From NCBI GenBank assembly GCA_903882965.1, contig CAIRZD010000194.1:1-33729 (forward strand): 33,729 nt of DNA. The letters are read 5' to 3'. The notes under the pieces are model-generated. The model was not told where the DNA came from and made no database searches. It worked only from the letters and a program-made list of their open reading frames with translations. The translations under genes and the position numbers were made by a program. Origin of the DNA: an uncultured Bacteroidota bacterium. Its GTDB lineage: Bacteria > Bacteroidota > Bacteroidia > Chitinophagales > Chitinophagaceae. The first letter of the stretch is position 1. Every line of letters starts with the position of its first letter. Below, piece after piece: positions 8,314-17,299 of this stretch.

Positions 8314-9062
8314 GATCGAAAACTTTTTATATCGCCGGCATAATAATAATAGCCCTGATGGCCATACTATTGCCATGGTATTATTGTTTGCTGTGCTCTC
8401 TGCTCTTTCTTACAATACTTTTCCTTGCATGCATTAACCTTTCGTGGAATTTTTTCATACCAATAACATGCAAAGCACAAACAAACGAAAAAGCGGTAGC
8501 ATTATCTTTCGACGATGGCCCTGCCGCTTGGACTAACCAGATCCTGGATACATTAAAGCAGTACAATGTGCCTGCCACCTTTTTCTGCATTGGCAAAAAT
8601 ATTTCCGGCAATGAGCAAACACTCATAAGGATAAACGCAGAAGGCCACTTGATAGGCAACCACAGCTACTCACACCATTTTTGGTTCGACATGCTCAGCT
8701 CCCAAAAAATGCTCGCGGATATGCAACTAATGAGTAAAGAAGCTGTTGCAATAACAGGCCTGGAACCGCTCTTATTCCGCCCTCCATATGGGGTTATGAA
8801 TCCAAATCTTGCACGTGCAATTAAAAAAGGTCAATTTATGCCCATCAGCTGGAGTATCCGCTCGTTTGATACAACTATTAAAGACAAACAAAAATTATTA
8901 TCCCGTATAATTACAAAAGTAAAGCCCGGCGATATTATTTTGCTCCACGATTCAATGGAAATTACTGCAACTATTTTACCTGAACTGATCCAACAACTCA
9001 TGAGCAAAGGCTACAAAATAGGCCGGCTCGATAAAATGCTTAATATTAATGCCTATGCCTAG
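8301..9062 (+). CDS. Polysaccharide deacetylase (NodB domain), membrane-anchored
   Basis: Starts at TTG 8301, overlapping the restored acyltransferase end by 13 bp. An in-frame ATG at 8358 is an alternative start. Residues 9-56 hold two hydrophobic segments. The NodB homology domain then follows in order: motif 1 SFDDGP with Asp71-Asp72, zinc-binding His121 and His125 in NHSYSH, motif 3 RPPYG at 160-164, and a late LLHDS with the catalytic His. Length is about 250 residues. Polysaccharide deacetylase genes occur in several flexirubin clusters, where their substrate is unknown; a peptidoglycan or glycan role is equally possible. It is tightly packed with its neighbours, so cotranscription is likely. 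Confidence 0.85.
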   Translation: MGKLRSKTFYIAGIIIIALMAILLPWYYCLLCSLLFLTILFLACINLSWNFFIPITCKAQTNEKAVALSFDDGPAAWTNQILDTLKQYNVPATFFCIGKNISGNEQTLIRINAEGHLIGNHSYSHHFWFDMLSSQKMLADMQLMSKEAVAITGLEPLLFRPPYGVMNPNLARAIKKGQFMPISWSIRSFDTTIKDKQKLLSRIITKVKPGDIILLHDSMEITATILPELIQQLMSKGYKIGRLDKMLNINAYA

Positions 9063-9696
9063 ATTTCATAAACTCATCTTATTCTGCTGCTGCCTGTTTG
9101 CGTTACACGCTAACGCCCAGCATCCCGGCTACAAGCAAATCTCAAACACTGACGATTTCAGGCAGCAATTCGCTAAGGCCTCACAAGCCACACATTCCAT
9201 TCAGTGCGATTTTGTGCAGGAAAAAAACCTGAGTATGTTGTCAGACAAAATTGTTTCTACAGGGAAATTCTGGTTCAAACGGGAAAACAAAGTGCGCATG
9301 GAATACCAGAAACCTACTTACTACCTTCTTGTTATCAATGGCAACATGATAAAAACAAAAGACAACCAAAAAGAAAACAAGGTGTCTTCCAAGTCAAACA
9401 AGATGTTTGAACAGGTAAATAAAATGATGATTGACTGTGTACAAGGCACAGTGCTCAGCAACAGTAGTTTTACTGCCCGTGTATATGAAAACGCTTCTTC
9501 TTACCTTGTAGAGTTATTACCCACTGTTAAAAGTCTGCAAAATATATTTAAAAGCATTGATCTCGTTATTGATAAAAAAGATTACTCCGCTTTAAAAATG
9601 GAAATGTGGGAGCAATCTGGTGATAATACAATTATTACTTTTACACATAAACAAATGAACATAAATATTTCCGATGAGGTGTTTTCAGTTAATTAA
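9049..9696 (+). CDS. LolA-like outer-membrane lipoprotein carrier
   Basis: A 215-residue periplasmic protein with a signal peptide (residues 3-23, ending in ANAQ) and the LolA pattern: CDFVQEKNLSMLSDKIVSTGKFWFKRENKVRMEYQKP, where a hydrophobic-strand fold follows the FxQ motif. The start at 9049 overlaps the deacetylase by 14 bp; Met3 at 9055 is equally possible. LolA-like proteins are standard in aryl-polyene and flexirubin clusters and are thought to move the lipid-linked pigment across the periplasm. It is probably distinct from the housekeeping LolA that serves lipoproteins. Confidence 0.8.
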   Translation: MPMPRFHKLILFCCCLFALHANAQHPGYKQISNTDDFRQQFAKASQATHSIQCDFVQEKNLSMLSDKIVSTGKFWFKRENKVRMEYQKPTYYLLVINGNMIKTKDNQKENKVSSKSNKMFEQVNKMMIDCVQGTVLSNSSFTARVYENASSYLVELLPTVKSLQNIFKSIDLVIDKKDYSALKMEMWEQSGDNTIITFTHKQMNINISDEVFSVN

Positions 9697-10348
9697 TATT
9701 TTAAAAAGAAAAGCGATTCGTGCAGTACCTCTAATAGCGGTCATCACATTGTTTTTCCTTCCGGCAAACGCACACAAATCCCACTATCGTGACCTGAAAC
9801 CTGCCAACGGTGATGTTAACTGCATCAAAAGCTTTGCACCTCAGTTTACCAATACGCTTTATAGTGCCAGTGTAGATGTTACCAAACACCACTTCAGTGG
9901 TATATTGTTCTTTAAATACATGCCCGATAGCAGCACCCGCGTGGTTTTTACTAATGAAATGGGTGTAAAATTCTTTGACTTTGCCTTTACAAAAGACGAT
10001 GAGTTTATCAAATACTATGTAATGGCTAAACTGGATAAAAAGGTCATTGTAAAAGCCCTTAGAAAGGACCTTGAATTAGTGATCCTCCACCAGGATCTTT
10101 CAAATGCAGTATTACTTAAAGATTCAATATACAATTATACCGCTATCCCAAACAGCAAAGGGAATGACTACTATATAACGGACCATTGCTCAAAACTTAT
10201 ACGTATAGAGAAAGCCTCAAAAAAGAAGGCCGTTGTGGAAGTACAAATGCTTAATTATAACAATGGCATTCCGGATAGCATCAGCATAGTACACAAAAAT
10301 TTCAAGTTCAATATCCTACTGAAAAGAGTTGAAAAGGAATCTGAATAA
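9674..10348 (+). CDS. Exported protein of unknown function, last gene of the flexirubin arm
   Basis: A 224-residue protein whose N-terminus (residues 15-34, hydrophobic core ending in PANAH) is a signal peptide after an unusually long basic n-region. It overlaps the lolA-like gene by 23 bp, which suggests translational coupling. The body is rich in beta-strand-like alternation (SGILFFKYMPDSSTRVVFTNEMGVKFFDFAF). I do not recognise the family. Its position next to a LolA-like carrier suggests a LolB-like or envelope acceptor role, by analogy with the outer-membrane lipoproteins of aryl-polyene clusters. There is no lipobox Cys at the cleavage site. Confidence 0.7.
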   Translation: MRCFQLINILKRKAIRAVPLIAVITLFFLPANAHKSHYRDLKPANGDVNCIKSFAPQFTNTLYSASVDVTKHHFSGILFFKYMPDSSTRVVFTNEMGVKFFDFAFTKDDEFIKYYVMAKLDKKVIVKALRKDLELVILHQDLSNAVLLKDSIYNYTAIPNSKGNDYYITDHCSKLIRIEKASKKKAVVEVQMLNYNNGIPDSISIVHKNFKFNILLKRVEKESE

Positions 10349-10386
10349 GCAATGCACCGCACACTTTTAAATTGTCCACTTAAGGC

Positions 10387-10896
10387 TTAATCCTGTTTAA
10401 CAAACTCAGGCAGATGCCCTGCAGCATATTCCAGCATATGTTTTACTGTCTGGTTTTTAATTTTATTATACTGCTCTTCTATTACTTCAAACTCTTTTAG
10501 TTCATCATAAAGCTGTGCGAATTCCTGTACTGTTGTTGCTTTATTCAGTAAATCCCTGTTCAGCACATATACTTTCAGCACATCATCCAGCACCAGCGCC
10601 ATATCATTTGAGCCTATTGCATAAAGCTGCTCTATCATAGATGGCAGCATACCTACATACCCATTATGTATGAACTGTATAAACCCGCCCTGCCCTACCT
10701 GCATACGCAGATAATCATAAGCTAATAGCAATTGCTGCCCCTGACTTAGCCCATCGAGAAAATCAAATGTACGGCGCCGGTATAGCTCTTCATGCAATGG
10801 CTGTACTAAAATATCGTATAGTTGCTCATCATCTCCTGATGCTATTGCCTTTTTTATGGCATCTTTGTTTATAGATGGCAGAAAATTGCTGCTCAT
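10387..10896 (-). CDS. DUF4375 (DMP19-like) family protein
   Basis: A 169-residue cytosolic, mostly helical acidic protein. The segment VGQGGFIQFIHNGY (about residues 67-80) matches the NGGFxQxFxN core of the DUF4375/DMP19 family. The founding Neisseria member is a DNA-mimic protein that antagonises a repressor, but most members have no assigned role. It is convergent with the flexirubin plus arm (38 bp between stops) and divergent from the YeiH gene (54 bp). No partner gene is apparent. Confidence 0.75.
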   Translation of the reverse strand: MSSNFLPSINKDAIKKAIASGDDEQLYDILVQPLHEELYRRRTFDFLDGLSQGQQLLLAYDYLRMQVGQGGFIQFIHNGYVGMLPSMIEQLYAIGSNDMALVLDDVLKVYVLNRDLLNKATTVQEFAQLYDELKEFEVIEEQYNKIKNQTVKHMLEYAAGHLPEFVKQD

Positions 10897-10950
10897 AATA
10901 TTATCTTTGATCCGGAATTATCATTATAAATATCGTGCAAATATCTGTTA

Positions 10951-11928
10951 ATGAAAACAACTTTACTCAATTTACCCAATACTTTAAGACAAGTAATTTT
11001 TGTTTTATGCCTTGTTATCTGCATAATTTTTCAAATAGATCCGCCCATAGCACTACTCATGGGCCTTGTCATAGCCTTAGTCATCGGCCATCCGTTCATA
11101 CATCTGAATAAAAAAGCCACTACCCTGCTGCTGCAGGTTTCCGTAGTATGTCTGGGTTTTAAAATAGATTTTGGCGAAGCAATGAAAGCCGGGAAAGAAG
11201 GTTTTTTATTCACTGTGGGAACAATAGGTATCACTTTATTGGCAGGTTACTTTATTGGCAAGAAATTAAAAATCAATAAAAATATATCTACACTCATATC
11301 TAATGGCACTGCTATCTGCGGTGGTAGCGCTATTGCCGCTATAGCCCCCATCATCAAAGCAAATGATGAAGAAATAAGTGTGTCACTTGGTACTATCTTC
11401 ATTCTCAATTCTATAGCCTTATTCCTCTTCCCATGGATAGGGCTGCATCTTATCAATTTCACCGATCAGCAATTTGGCACCTGGTGCGCAATAGCCATAC
11501 ATGATACCAGTTCTGTCGTAGGCGCTGCAAGCAAATTCAGCCCCAAAGCGCTCCAGATTGCTACTACAATAAAACTGGAAAGAGCTTTATGGATAATCCC
11601 ACTATCGCTCATCACTGCTTATTTTCAGAATAGTAAAGGAAAGATCAAGATACCTTATTTCATTTTCTACTTTATCCTTGCCATTCTTATATCTACATAC
11701 CTGCCACAATATTTTCCGGCTATAAATAACAAAATTGGCGGTAAAACATTATTTGAATATACTTTTATATTCGGCCGAAAAGGTCTTGTGATCACACTTT
11801 TCCTCATTGGCTCCGGACTTTCTTTAAACACTATCAGGTCAGTTGGTTGGCGGCCGGTATTGCAGGGTGTATTACTATGGCTTATCATTGGCAGCGCATC
11901 GCTTGCAGTAATAAAAGGAGTATTATAG
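10951..11928 (+). CDS. YeiH-family membrane protein (putative sulfate exporter family)
   Basis: A 325-residue polytopic inner-membrane protein with about ten hydrophobic segments. It shows the conserved features of the YeiH/PF03601 family: GFKIDFGEAMKAG, the glycine-rich SNGTAICGGSAIAAIAPII, and IHDTSSVVGAASKFS. The family is annotated as a putative sulfate exporter on thin evidence, so the substrate is uncertain. It stands alone, divergent from the DUF4375 gene and followed after 55 bp by the dioxygenase gene. Confidence 0.87.
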   Translation: MKTTLLNLPNTLRQVIFVLCLVICIIFQIDPPIALLMGLVIALVIGHPFIHLNKKATTLLLQVSVVCLGFKIDFGEAMKAGKEGFLFTVGTIGITLLAGYFIGKKLKINKNISTLISNGTAICGGSAIAAIAPIIKANDEEISVSLGTIFILNSIALFLFPWIGLHLINFTDQQFGTWCAIAIHDTSSVVGAASKFSPKALQIATTIKLERALWIIPLSLITAYFQNSKGKIKIPYFIFYFILAILISTYLPQYFPAINNKIGGKTLFEYTFIFGRKGLVITLFLIGSGLSLNTIRSVGWRPVLQGVLLWLIIGSASLAVIKGVL

Positions 11929-11983
11929 CAAAATATTTATATTCATTTTTTGCTGCCTGAGCTAACATTCGTAATTTCCCGCC

Positions 11984-13018
11984 ATGGAAAAGAAAGAACG
12001 TCCTCCTGTATATTATAGTGACTACCTTCAGTTAGATAAGATATTGCATGCACAACATCCCGAAAGTGCCAAAGAAGGTGTTAGAGCCGATGATGAAATG
12101 TTATTCATTATTATTCATCAGACCTATGAGCTATGGTTTAAGCAAATATTACATGAGCTATCCATTGTAAGAGATATATTCCTGCAACCCAATATCCAAA
12201 ACAATACCCCCGATATTTATAATAGCCTGCACCGCCTTAAGCGCATATGTAGCATACTCGAAATAGCCGTTTCGCAAATAGGTGTCATTGAAACAATGAC
12301 ACCGCTCGACTTTCTCGACTTCCGCGATCTGCTCCGCCCGGCATCAGGCTTCCAGAGCATACAGTTCAAAATGATAGAAGCCACCCTCGGCCTCAGTTTT
12401 GAACAGCGCTTCGGAAAAGCCTATTACCTATCACAACTCACGCCCGTTGACGTGCAAAAAGTGAAGGACCTCGAACACAAAAAATCCTTGCTGACCTTAA
12501 TTAACGAATGGCTCGAACGTATGCCATTTGTAAAAAAGAAAGAATACTGGGATGGCATCTCAGATACATCCTTCTGGGCTAAGTACCGCGATGTGTATGA
12601 AAGCAGTCTCATGGAAATAGAAAAACCAAACCTCTGGGTATTTGATTCTATCTTCATTGACGATCATAATTATCCTCCGGGACGGGCCTTCAGCGCAGAT
12701 GCCAGCCGTAATGCACTCTTTATTATGCTCTACAGGGATCAACCCTTGCTACAGTTGCCTTACGATCTGCTCAGCACACTCCTAGAGATAGATGAATTAC
12801 TCTCTATGTGGCGCCACAGGCACATCCATATGGTACAGCGCACTATTGGTAAGCGTGTAGGTACAGGTGGCAGCTCAGGCGCTGAATACCTGCGTGGCGC
12901 GGCAGATAGTCATTATGTATTCAAAGAACTTGCTGAACTCACCTCTTTCTTGTTGCCAAGGCACCTATTACCAAAATTACCCGAAAGAGTAATTCACGAC
13001 CTCAGCTACAGGGAGTAA
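11984..13018 (+). CDS. kynA: Tryptophan 2,3-dioxygenase
   Basis: A 344-residue cytosolic heme enzyme that opens the indole ring of L-tryptophan to N-formylkynurenine, the first step of the kynurenine pathway. The N-terminal DEMLFIIIHQTYELWFKQ contains the substrate-site His45. DFRDLLRPASGFQS contains Arg114, which binds the substrate carboxylate. HRHIHMVQRTIG followed by GTGGSSGAEYLRGA contains His280, the expected heme ligand. It is longer than the Xanthomonas enzyme because of an insertion at about 150-215. No other kynurenine-pathway gene is nearby, so the pathway is dispersed. Confidence 0.95.
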   Translation: MEKKERPPVYYSDYLQLDKILHAQHPESAKEGVRADDEMLFIIIHQTYELWFKQILHELSIVRDIFLQPNIQNNTPDIYNSLHRLKRICSILEIAVSQIGVIETMTPLDFLDFRDLLRPASGFQSIQFKMIEATLGLSFEQRFGKAYYLSQLTPVDVQKVKDLEHKKSLLTLINEWLERMPFVKKKEYWDGISDTSFWAKYRDVYESSLMEIEKPNLWVFDSIFIDDHNYPPGRAFSADASRNALFIMLYRDQPLLQLPYDLLSTLLEIDELLSMWRHRHIHMVQRTIGKRVGTGGSSGAEYLRGAADSHYVFKELAELTSFLLPRHLLPKLPERVIHDLSYRE

Positions 13019-13091
13019 GAAAAGCTCTGTTTCAATAATCACTTTGAATCCTGGGTAATTATATTATTGCCCGGGTTTTAGGATTTATATT

Positions 13092-13850
13092 TTGAATTCT
13101 CGCTCAATGCTCGCAATAGAGGTAGACGATTTACATAAAAACTATAAAGGTGCATGGGCTCCCGCTCTGGATGGCTTTTCTTTTTCAGTAGCTCAGGGGA
13201 AAATATCAGGCTTACTGGGACCCAATGGAGCAGGTAAAACAACAACTATAAATATCCTCTGCGGGCTTATAGCTCCGGATAATGGCACAGCAAAAGTATT
13301 TGGCAAAAACTGCAGTACCGAATCGATCCATGTACGTAATAAAATAGGCGTAGCACCGCAGCAAGTAGCCTTATTCGGGAATCTAACTGCTATAGAAAAC
13401 CTTCGCTACATCGGCAGGCTATATGGGCTCAGCGATAGTGTTATTAATAAGCGCTCAATGAACCTCCTTGAGCTGCTTGGGCTAAGTGCCCATGCCGACA
13501 AACGTATAAACGCATATAGCGGTGGAATGAAACGCAGGGCAAATATTATAGCGTCATTGCTTCACGAGCCCGAATTATTGATATTGGATGAACCCACCGC
13601 CGGAGTAGATGTGCAGTCCAGGGCGCTCATTCTCAGTTTTCTGCAACAATACAGGCAACAGGGTAAAACGATACTTTATACATCTCACCTCATGGACGAA
13701 GCGCAGCAAATATGCGATGAGGTGACAATCATTGATGAAGGCAAGTTTATAATAAACGGAACTCCGGGTGACCTGATCCGCGAAACAACTGATTGTAAGA
13801 AACTGGAAGATGTCTTTTTGCATTACACAGGCCATACTGTGCGGGATTAA
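13092..13850 (+). CDS. ABC transporter ATP-binding protein
   Basis: A 252-residue ATPase with Walker A GPNGAGKTT (43-51), a Q-loop (GVAPQQVALF), signature YSGGMKRR, Walker B LLILDEPTAGVD and the switch His in TSHLMDEA. It resembles the CcmA/DrrA-type subunits of ABC-2 exporters. The listed start is TTG 13092; ATG 13107 (Met6) is an equally good choice. It is 14 bp upstream of its permease partner. The substrate is unknown; a link to the pigment locus about 3 kb upstream is possible but unsupported. Confidence 0.92.
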   Translation: MNSRSMLAIEVDDLHKNYKGAWAPALDGFSFSVAQGKISGLLGPNGAGKTTTINILCGLIAPDNGTAKVFGKNCSTESIHVRNKIGVAPQQVALFGNLTAIENLRYIGRLYGLSDSVINKRSMNLLELLGLSAHADKRINAYSGGMKRRANIIASLLHEPELLILDEPTAGVDVQSRALILSFLQQYRQQGKTILYTSHLMDEAQQICDEVTIIDEGKFIINGTPGDLIRETTDCKKLEDVFLHYTGHTVRD

Positions 13851-13864
13851 TTAAACAAATAGTT

Positions 13865-15163
13865 GTGAAAAAAATAATTGCTACAATAATAAAAGAATGG
13901 CTACTGATGAAGCGAGACATCGCAGGCTTATTATTGTTGCTTATTATGCCGGCCACGCTGATCATTGTTATGGCATTGGTACAAGACGCCCCTTTCAGGG
14001 ATTACCAGTCAATGAAATTCGACATCTTACTTGCCAATAACGACCAGGGCAGTACCGCCCGGCAACTAGTTGATGGGTTAAAAAACAGCGACAACTTTCA
14101 CATTATCGATAGCCTGGATGGGAAACCTGTTACAGAGGATATACTAAAACAATTATTGCAAAAAGGGGATTATAAGATAGGCGTTCTCATCCCGGCAGGC
14201 ATTACTGCGAACATGGCAAATTCGGCCAACATTGCCGCAAATAGCATATCGAAAAAAATGGGCGTAGATGCAATGCTTCCTACAGGGCCGCTGCAGGGGC
14301 AAATGTATGTGCATGTATTCTTTGACCCTGTATCAAAACCGGCTTTCCGCACAGCTATCAGTGCTGCACTAGATAAATATATCACGGCCTCCTGCTCCGG
14401 CATTTTGTTGCAACGTTTATCCTCTTTAAATAAAAATAGTGCCGATACCACAGTTCACAATGACGACCTAACAAAAATAATGCAGCCCATCGGGGTAAAG
14501 GAGGAATCTCTTAGCGGCAATACCCTTATGTTGCATATCAACTCCGTGCAGCACAATGTGCCTGCCTGGGCAATATTTGGCATGTTCTTTATTGTCATCC
14601 CGATTGCAGGAAATATGATTCGCGAGCGCGAAGATGGTAGCGCTATACGTATGGCACTTATCCCAAACGCCAATAAATTTGTGGGACCGGGTAAAATAAT
14701 TTTTTATACGCTTATTTGTTCGCTGCAATTCATCCTTATGCTTTGTGTGGGCCGCTGGGTTATGCCTTATTTGCATTTGCCACAACTATACCCTGGTTTA
14801 CACTCATGGTTGTTATTCCCTTTATCACTTTGCATTGGTTTCGCGGCTACTGCATATGGCTATTTTATAGGAACAATTTTCAAAACTATCAATCAGGCTT
14901 TACCATTCGGGTCTGTATCTGTGGTCATTCTATCGGCTTTGGGCGGTATATGGGTGCCTGTTGAGATATTACCGCATAATATGCAGCGTATTGCGTTAAT
15001 TTCTCCGCTTCATTGGTCGCTCAAAGCTATTAATGAAGTAATACTTAGGAATGGTGATATTCATTCAGTATTTCTTCCGTCACTGCTATTATTAATTACA
15101 GGAATATCTCTGTGGGTAATAAGTATCATTGTAGATAAAAAACGGCCGCAATCTATACAGTAA
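13865..15163 (+). CDS. ABC-2 type transporter permease
   Basis: A 432-residue permease starting at GTG 13865. It has one N-terminal membrane helix (about 20-42), a large periplasmic domain (about 45-240), then five hydrophobic helices ending near residue 425. This is the YhhJ/YbhS-like layout of ABC-2 half-transporters, in which the first periplasmic loop is long. NMIREREDGSAIRMALIPNAN matches the coupling-helix region of the family. It forms an exporter with the ATPase encoded just upstream. No membrane-fusion protein gene is adjacent. Confidence 0.88.
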   Translation: MKKIIATIIKEWLLMKRDIAGLLLLLIMPATLIIVMALVQDAPFRDYQSMKFDILLANNDQGSTARQLVDGLKNSDNFHIIDSLDGKPVTEDILKQLLQKGDYKIGVLIPAGITANMANSANIAANSISKKMGVDAMLPTGPLQGQMYVHVFFDPVSKPAFRTAISAALDKYITASCSGILLQRLSSLNKNSADTTVHNDDLTKIMQPIGVKEESLSGNTLMLHINSVQHNVPAWAIFGMFFIVIPIAGNMIREREDGSAIRMALIPNANKFVGPGKIIFYTLICSLQFILMLCVGRWVMPYLHLPQLYPGLHSWLLFPLSLCIGFAATAYGYFIGTIFKTINQALPFGSVSVVILSALGGIWVPVEILPHNMQRIALISPLHWSLKAINEVILRNGDIHSVFLPSLLLLITGISLWVISIIVDKKRPQSIQ

Positions 15164-15313
15164 AGATGTTTCAGTTTTGATTGTTTGAGATTATTTTTAT
15201 TGCTTGCCTGCTAGTTTATTTGAATTATTCCGGGTTAAAAATCAATGGCACGATATTTAATAATTATAGTTGTTCCAATTAAATGGATCGATATTATTCT
15301 ATAAAACAATTTT

Positions 15314-15583
15314 ATGCAGGAGATACTTATTATTTGTTTGATTGGCGCCATCGCCGGCTGGATCGCAGGAGCTATAGTTGATTCAGAAAGCGGTAGTTTT
15401 CTGCTTGATATCCTTATAGGCATCATAGGTGGGTATATCGGCTATCGACTATTCGGGGGCAAATTAAATATAACCGACAATATTTGGGTCAATAAGGTGA
15501 TAACCGCTACAGCCGGCGCAACAATTCTTGCTTTGATAATAAAACTGGCAAGAAGAGCTGCAAGGCCTCGTAGATCAATATAA
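15314..15583 (+). CDS. GlsB/YeaQ/YmgE family small membrane protein
   Basis: An 89-residue protein with three hydrophobic segments and the glycine-rich pattern IGAIAGWIAGAIVDSES ... LLDILIGIIGGYIGYRLFGG, diagnostic of the transglycosylase-associated protein family (PF04226). It ends in a basic tail (RRAARPRR). Members are stress-linked inner-membrane proteins without a defined biochemical role. It is monocistronic. The 15584-15840 stretch downstream holds no gene I can support. Confidence 0.88.
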   Translation: MQEILIICLIGAIAGWIAGAIVDSESGSFLLDILIGIIGGYIGYRLFGGKLNITDNIWVNKVITATAGATILALIIKLARRAARPRRSI

Positions 15584-15879
15584 ATTGTGCTTCAGTTTTA
15601 TTTTACGCTTCATCCGTGGAGTGGCGTAACTATCTCTTGCTCTGCAACCTCTACATATCTTACAAACTGCGTTATTATAGCAAATATTCTTACTGGTTTC
15701 TCCAAAACATTTCCCATTTTTACGTTACGCAATTGTGTATCATAAAACCAAGAACACTTAAGATGGTTTTAATACGCGATTTTTGCTGTGTTGTAATTTC
15801 CCAAAACTGCTTTTGTATAGAAAATAAGTAAACCAGAACTGTGATAAAATCGTTTCATTTTTTTAATGTAAAAAATCAA

Positions 15880-17109
15880 ATGTCAAGACGCACTGTATCT
15901 TCGATCAGGTATCTTTCTGCGAAATGGCACCTCTTAACTTGTTTGTGCCTTGTGCTATTATACAAACCCACCGCCGGCTATTCTCAGGACATGTATGATA
16001 TTACTATACAACCTGCAGACGCAACAGCGGCACACTATGTGCCGCTGTTAAAGCATAAACGTGTAGCGCTGGTGATCAACCAAACGTCTAAAGTAGGTGA
16101 TGAATCGTTGCTGGATATACTACTGATCAGAAATATAGATGTGGTGAAAATATTTGTACCTGAACATGGATTCCGAGGGCACGATGATGCTGGTGCATCA
16201 ATAGAAAATACAGTTGATTCAGCTACCCACCTGCCGGTAATATCACTATACGGCACACACAAAAAACCCAAACCGGAAGACCTGGCAGATATAGATATAG
16301 TTGTGTATGATCTCCAGGACGTGGGTGTTCGGTTCTACACTTATATCTCAACGCTTGAGTATTGCATGGAAGCTTGTGCCGAAAATCACAAACAATTTAT
16401 GATACTTGACCGCCCAAATCCGAATGGTTTTTATGTTGATGGGCCGATTCTGGAAGCCGAAAACAGATCTTTTGTTGGCATGCAGCCTATACCAATAGTG
16501 TATGGTATGACCGCAGGCGAATATGCACAAATGCTGGTTGGTGAACGCTGGCTGTCACATGCTGAGGATGTGGATCTGAAAGTAATTAAATGCCTTAATT
16601 ATGATCATACTAAAAAATACAAACTACCTGTAGCACCTTCTCCAAACTTGAAAACGATGGCGGCAGTATACGCTTACCCTTCATTATGTCTTTTTGAGGG
16701 CACTGTAATAAGCGTAGGCCGGGGCACGAACCTGCCTTTTCAGCAATATGGTTGCCCGGAATTTGAGGGCAAATACAACTATAGCTTTACACCCAAAAGT
16801 ATGGAAGGTGCTAAAAATCCGCCATACCAAAACAAGATTTGTTATGGTGAGGTTGTTGGCAATGGAGATCAGGAAGTTTTAGAAAACATTAATAACAGCA
16901 TGCGTATTAATTGGCTTATTAACGCATGGAATAATTACCCCGACAAGGAAAAATTCTTCAATAATTTTTTCATTAAGCTTGCAGGAACAAATAAGTTGCA
17001 GGAACAAATAAAAAATGGTGCAACAGAAGAACAGATACATACAAGCTGGCAAAACGATATTGTAACATTTAAAAAGATCCGTAAAAAATATTTGTTATAC
17101 CCTGAATAG
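15880..17109 (+). CDS. DUF1343 / NamZ-like exo-beta-N-acetylmuramidase
   Basis: A secreted protein of 409 residues from ATG 15880. GTG 15841 would add 13 residues before the same signal peptide and is less likely. The signal peptide ends near PTAGYSQ. The DUF1343 core is clear: RVALVINQTSKVG, FVPEHGFRGHDDAGASI, DIVVYDLQDVGVRFYTYISTL, LDRPNPNG and EGTVISVGRGTNLPFQQYG. The characterised member, B. subtilis NamZ (YbbC), releases terminal MurNAc from peptidoglycan fragments, so cell-wall recycling is the likely role. A muramidase partner such as NagZ or AmiE is not adjacent. Confidence 0.88.
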   Translation: MSRRTVSSIRYLSAKWHLLTCLCLVLLYKPTAGYSQDMYDITIQPADATAAHYVPLLKHKRVALVINQTSKVGDESLLDILLIRNIDVVKIFVPEHGFRGHDDAGASIENTVDSATHLPVISLYGTHKKPKPEDLADIDIVVYDLQDVGVRFYTYISTLEYCMEACAENHKQFMILDRPNPNGFYVDGPILEAENRSFVGMQPIPIVYGMTAGEYAQMLVGERWLSHAEDVDLKVIKCLNYDHTKKYKLPVAPSPNLKTMAAVYAYPSLCLFEGTVISVGRGTNLPFQQYGCPEFEGKYNYSFTPKSMEGAKNPPYQNKICYGEVVGNGDQEVLENINNSMRINWLINAWNNYPDKEKFFNNFFIKLAGTNKLQEQIKNGATEEQIHTSWQNDIVTFKKIRKKYLLYPE

Positions 17110-17299
17110 CAATAGTGCAGGTATAGGAATTATTAACTTTAAATTGAAAAGAAAACTTGTGAACTCAATAAAACACATTGGTAATGTCAAGACATAACGA
17201 TTTTAGCCTGTTTTATAGAAAAAAACAATTCTGATAATAGTATTCTGCAATAAATATTCTAATTTAGTGTCATTAATCAAACCGATAAAATTCATAGAT

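Noticed and set aside
8314-8437. C-terminal extension of the acyltransferase to 8437
   Set aside because: It is read out of frame inside the deacetylase gene and does not resemble the family; the -1 frame gives the expected tail and stop at 8313.
13092-15163. ABC exporter as the flexirubin exporter
   Set aside because: It is separated from the pigment genes by three unrelated genes and carries no specific signature; left as unassigned.
15616-15831. 71-codon frame between the GlsB-like and NamZ-like genes
   Set aside because: No ribosome-binding site, no motif, and a translation rich in Tyr/Cys/Ile typical of AT-rich non-coding DNA.
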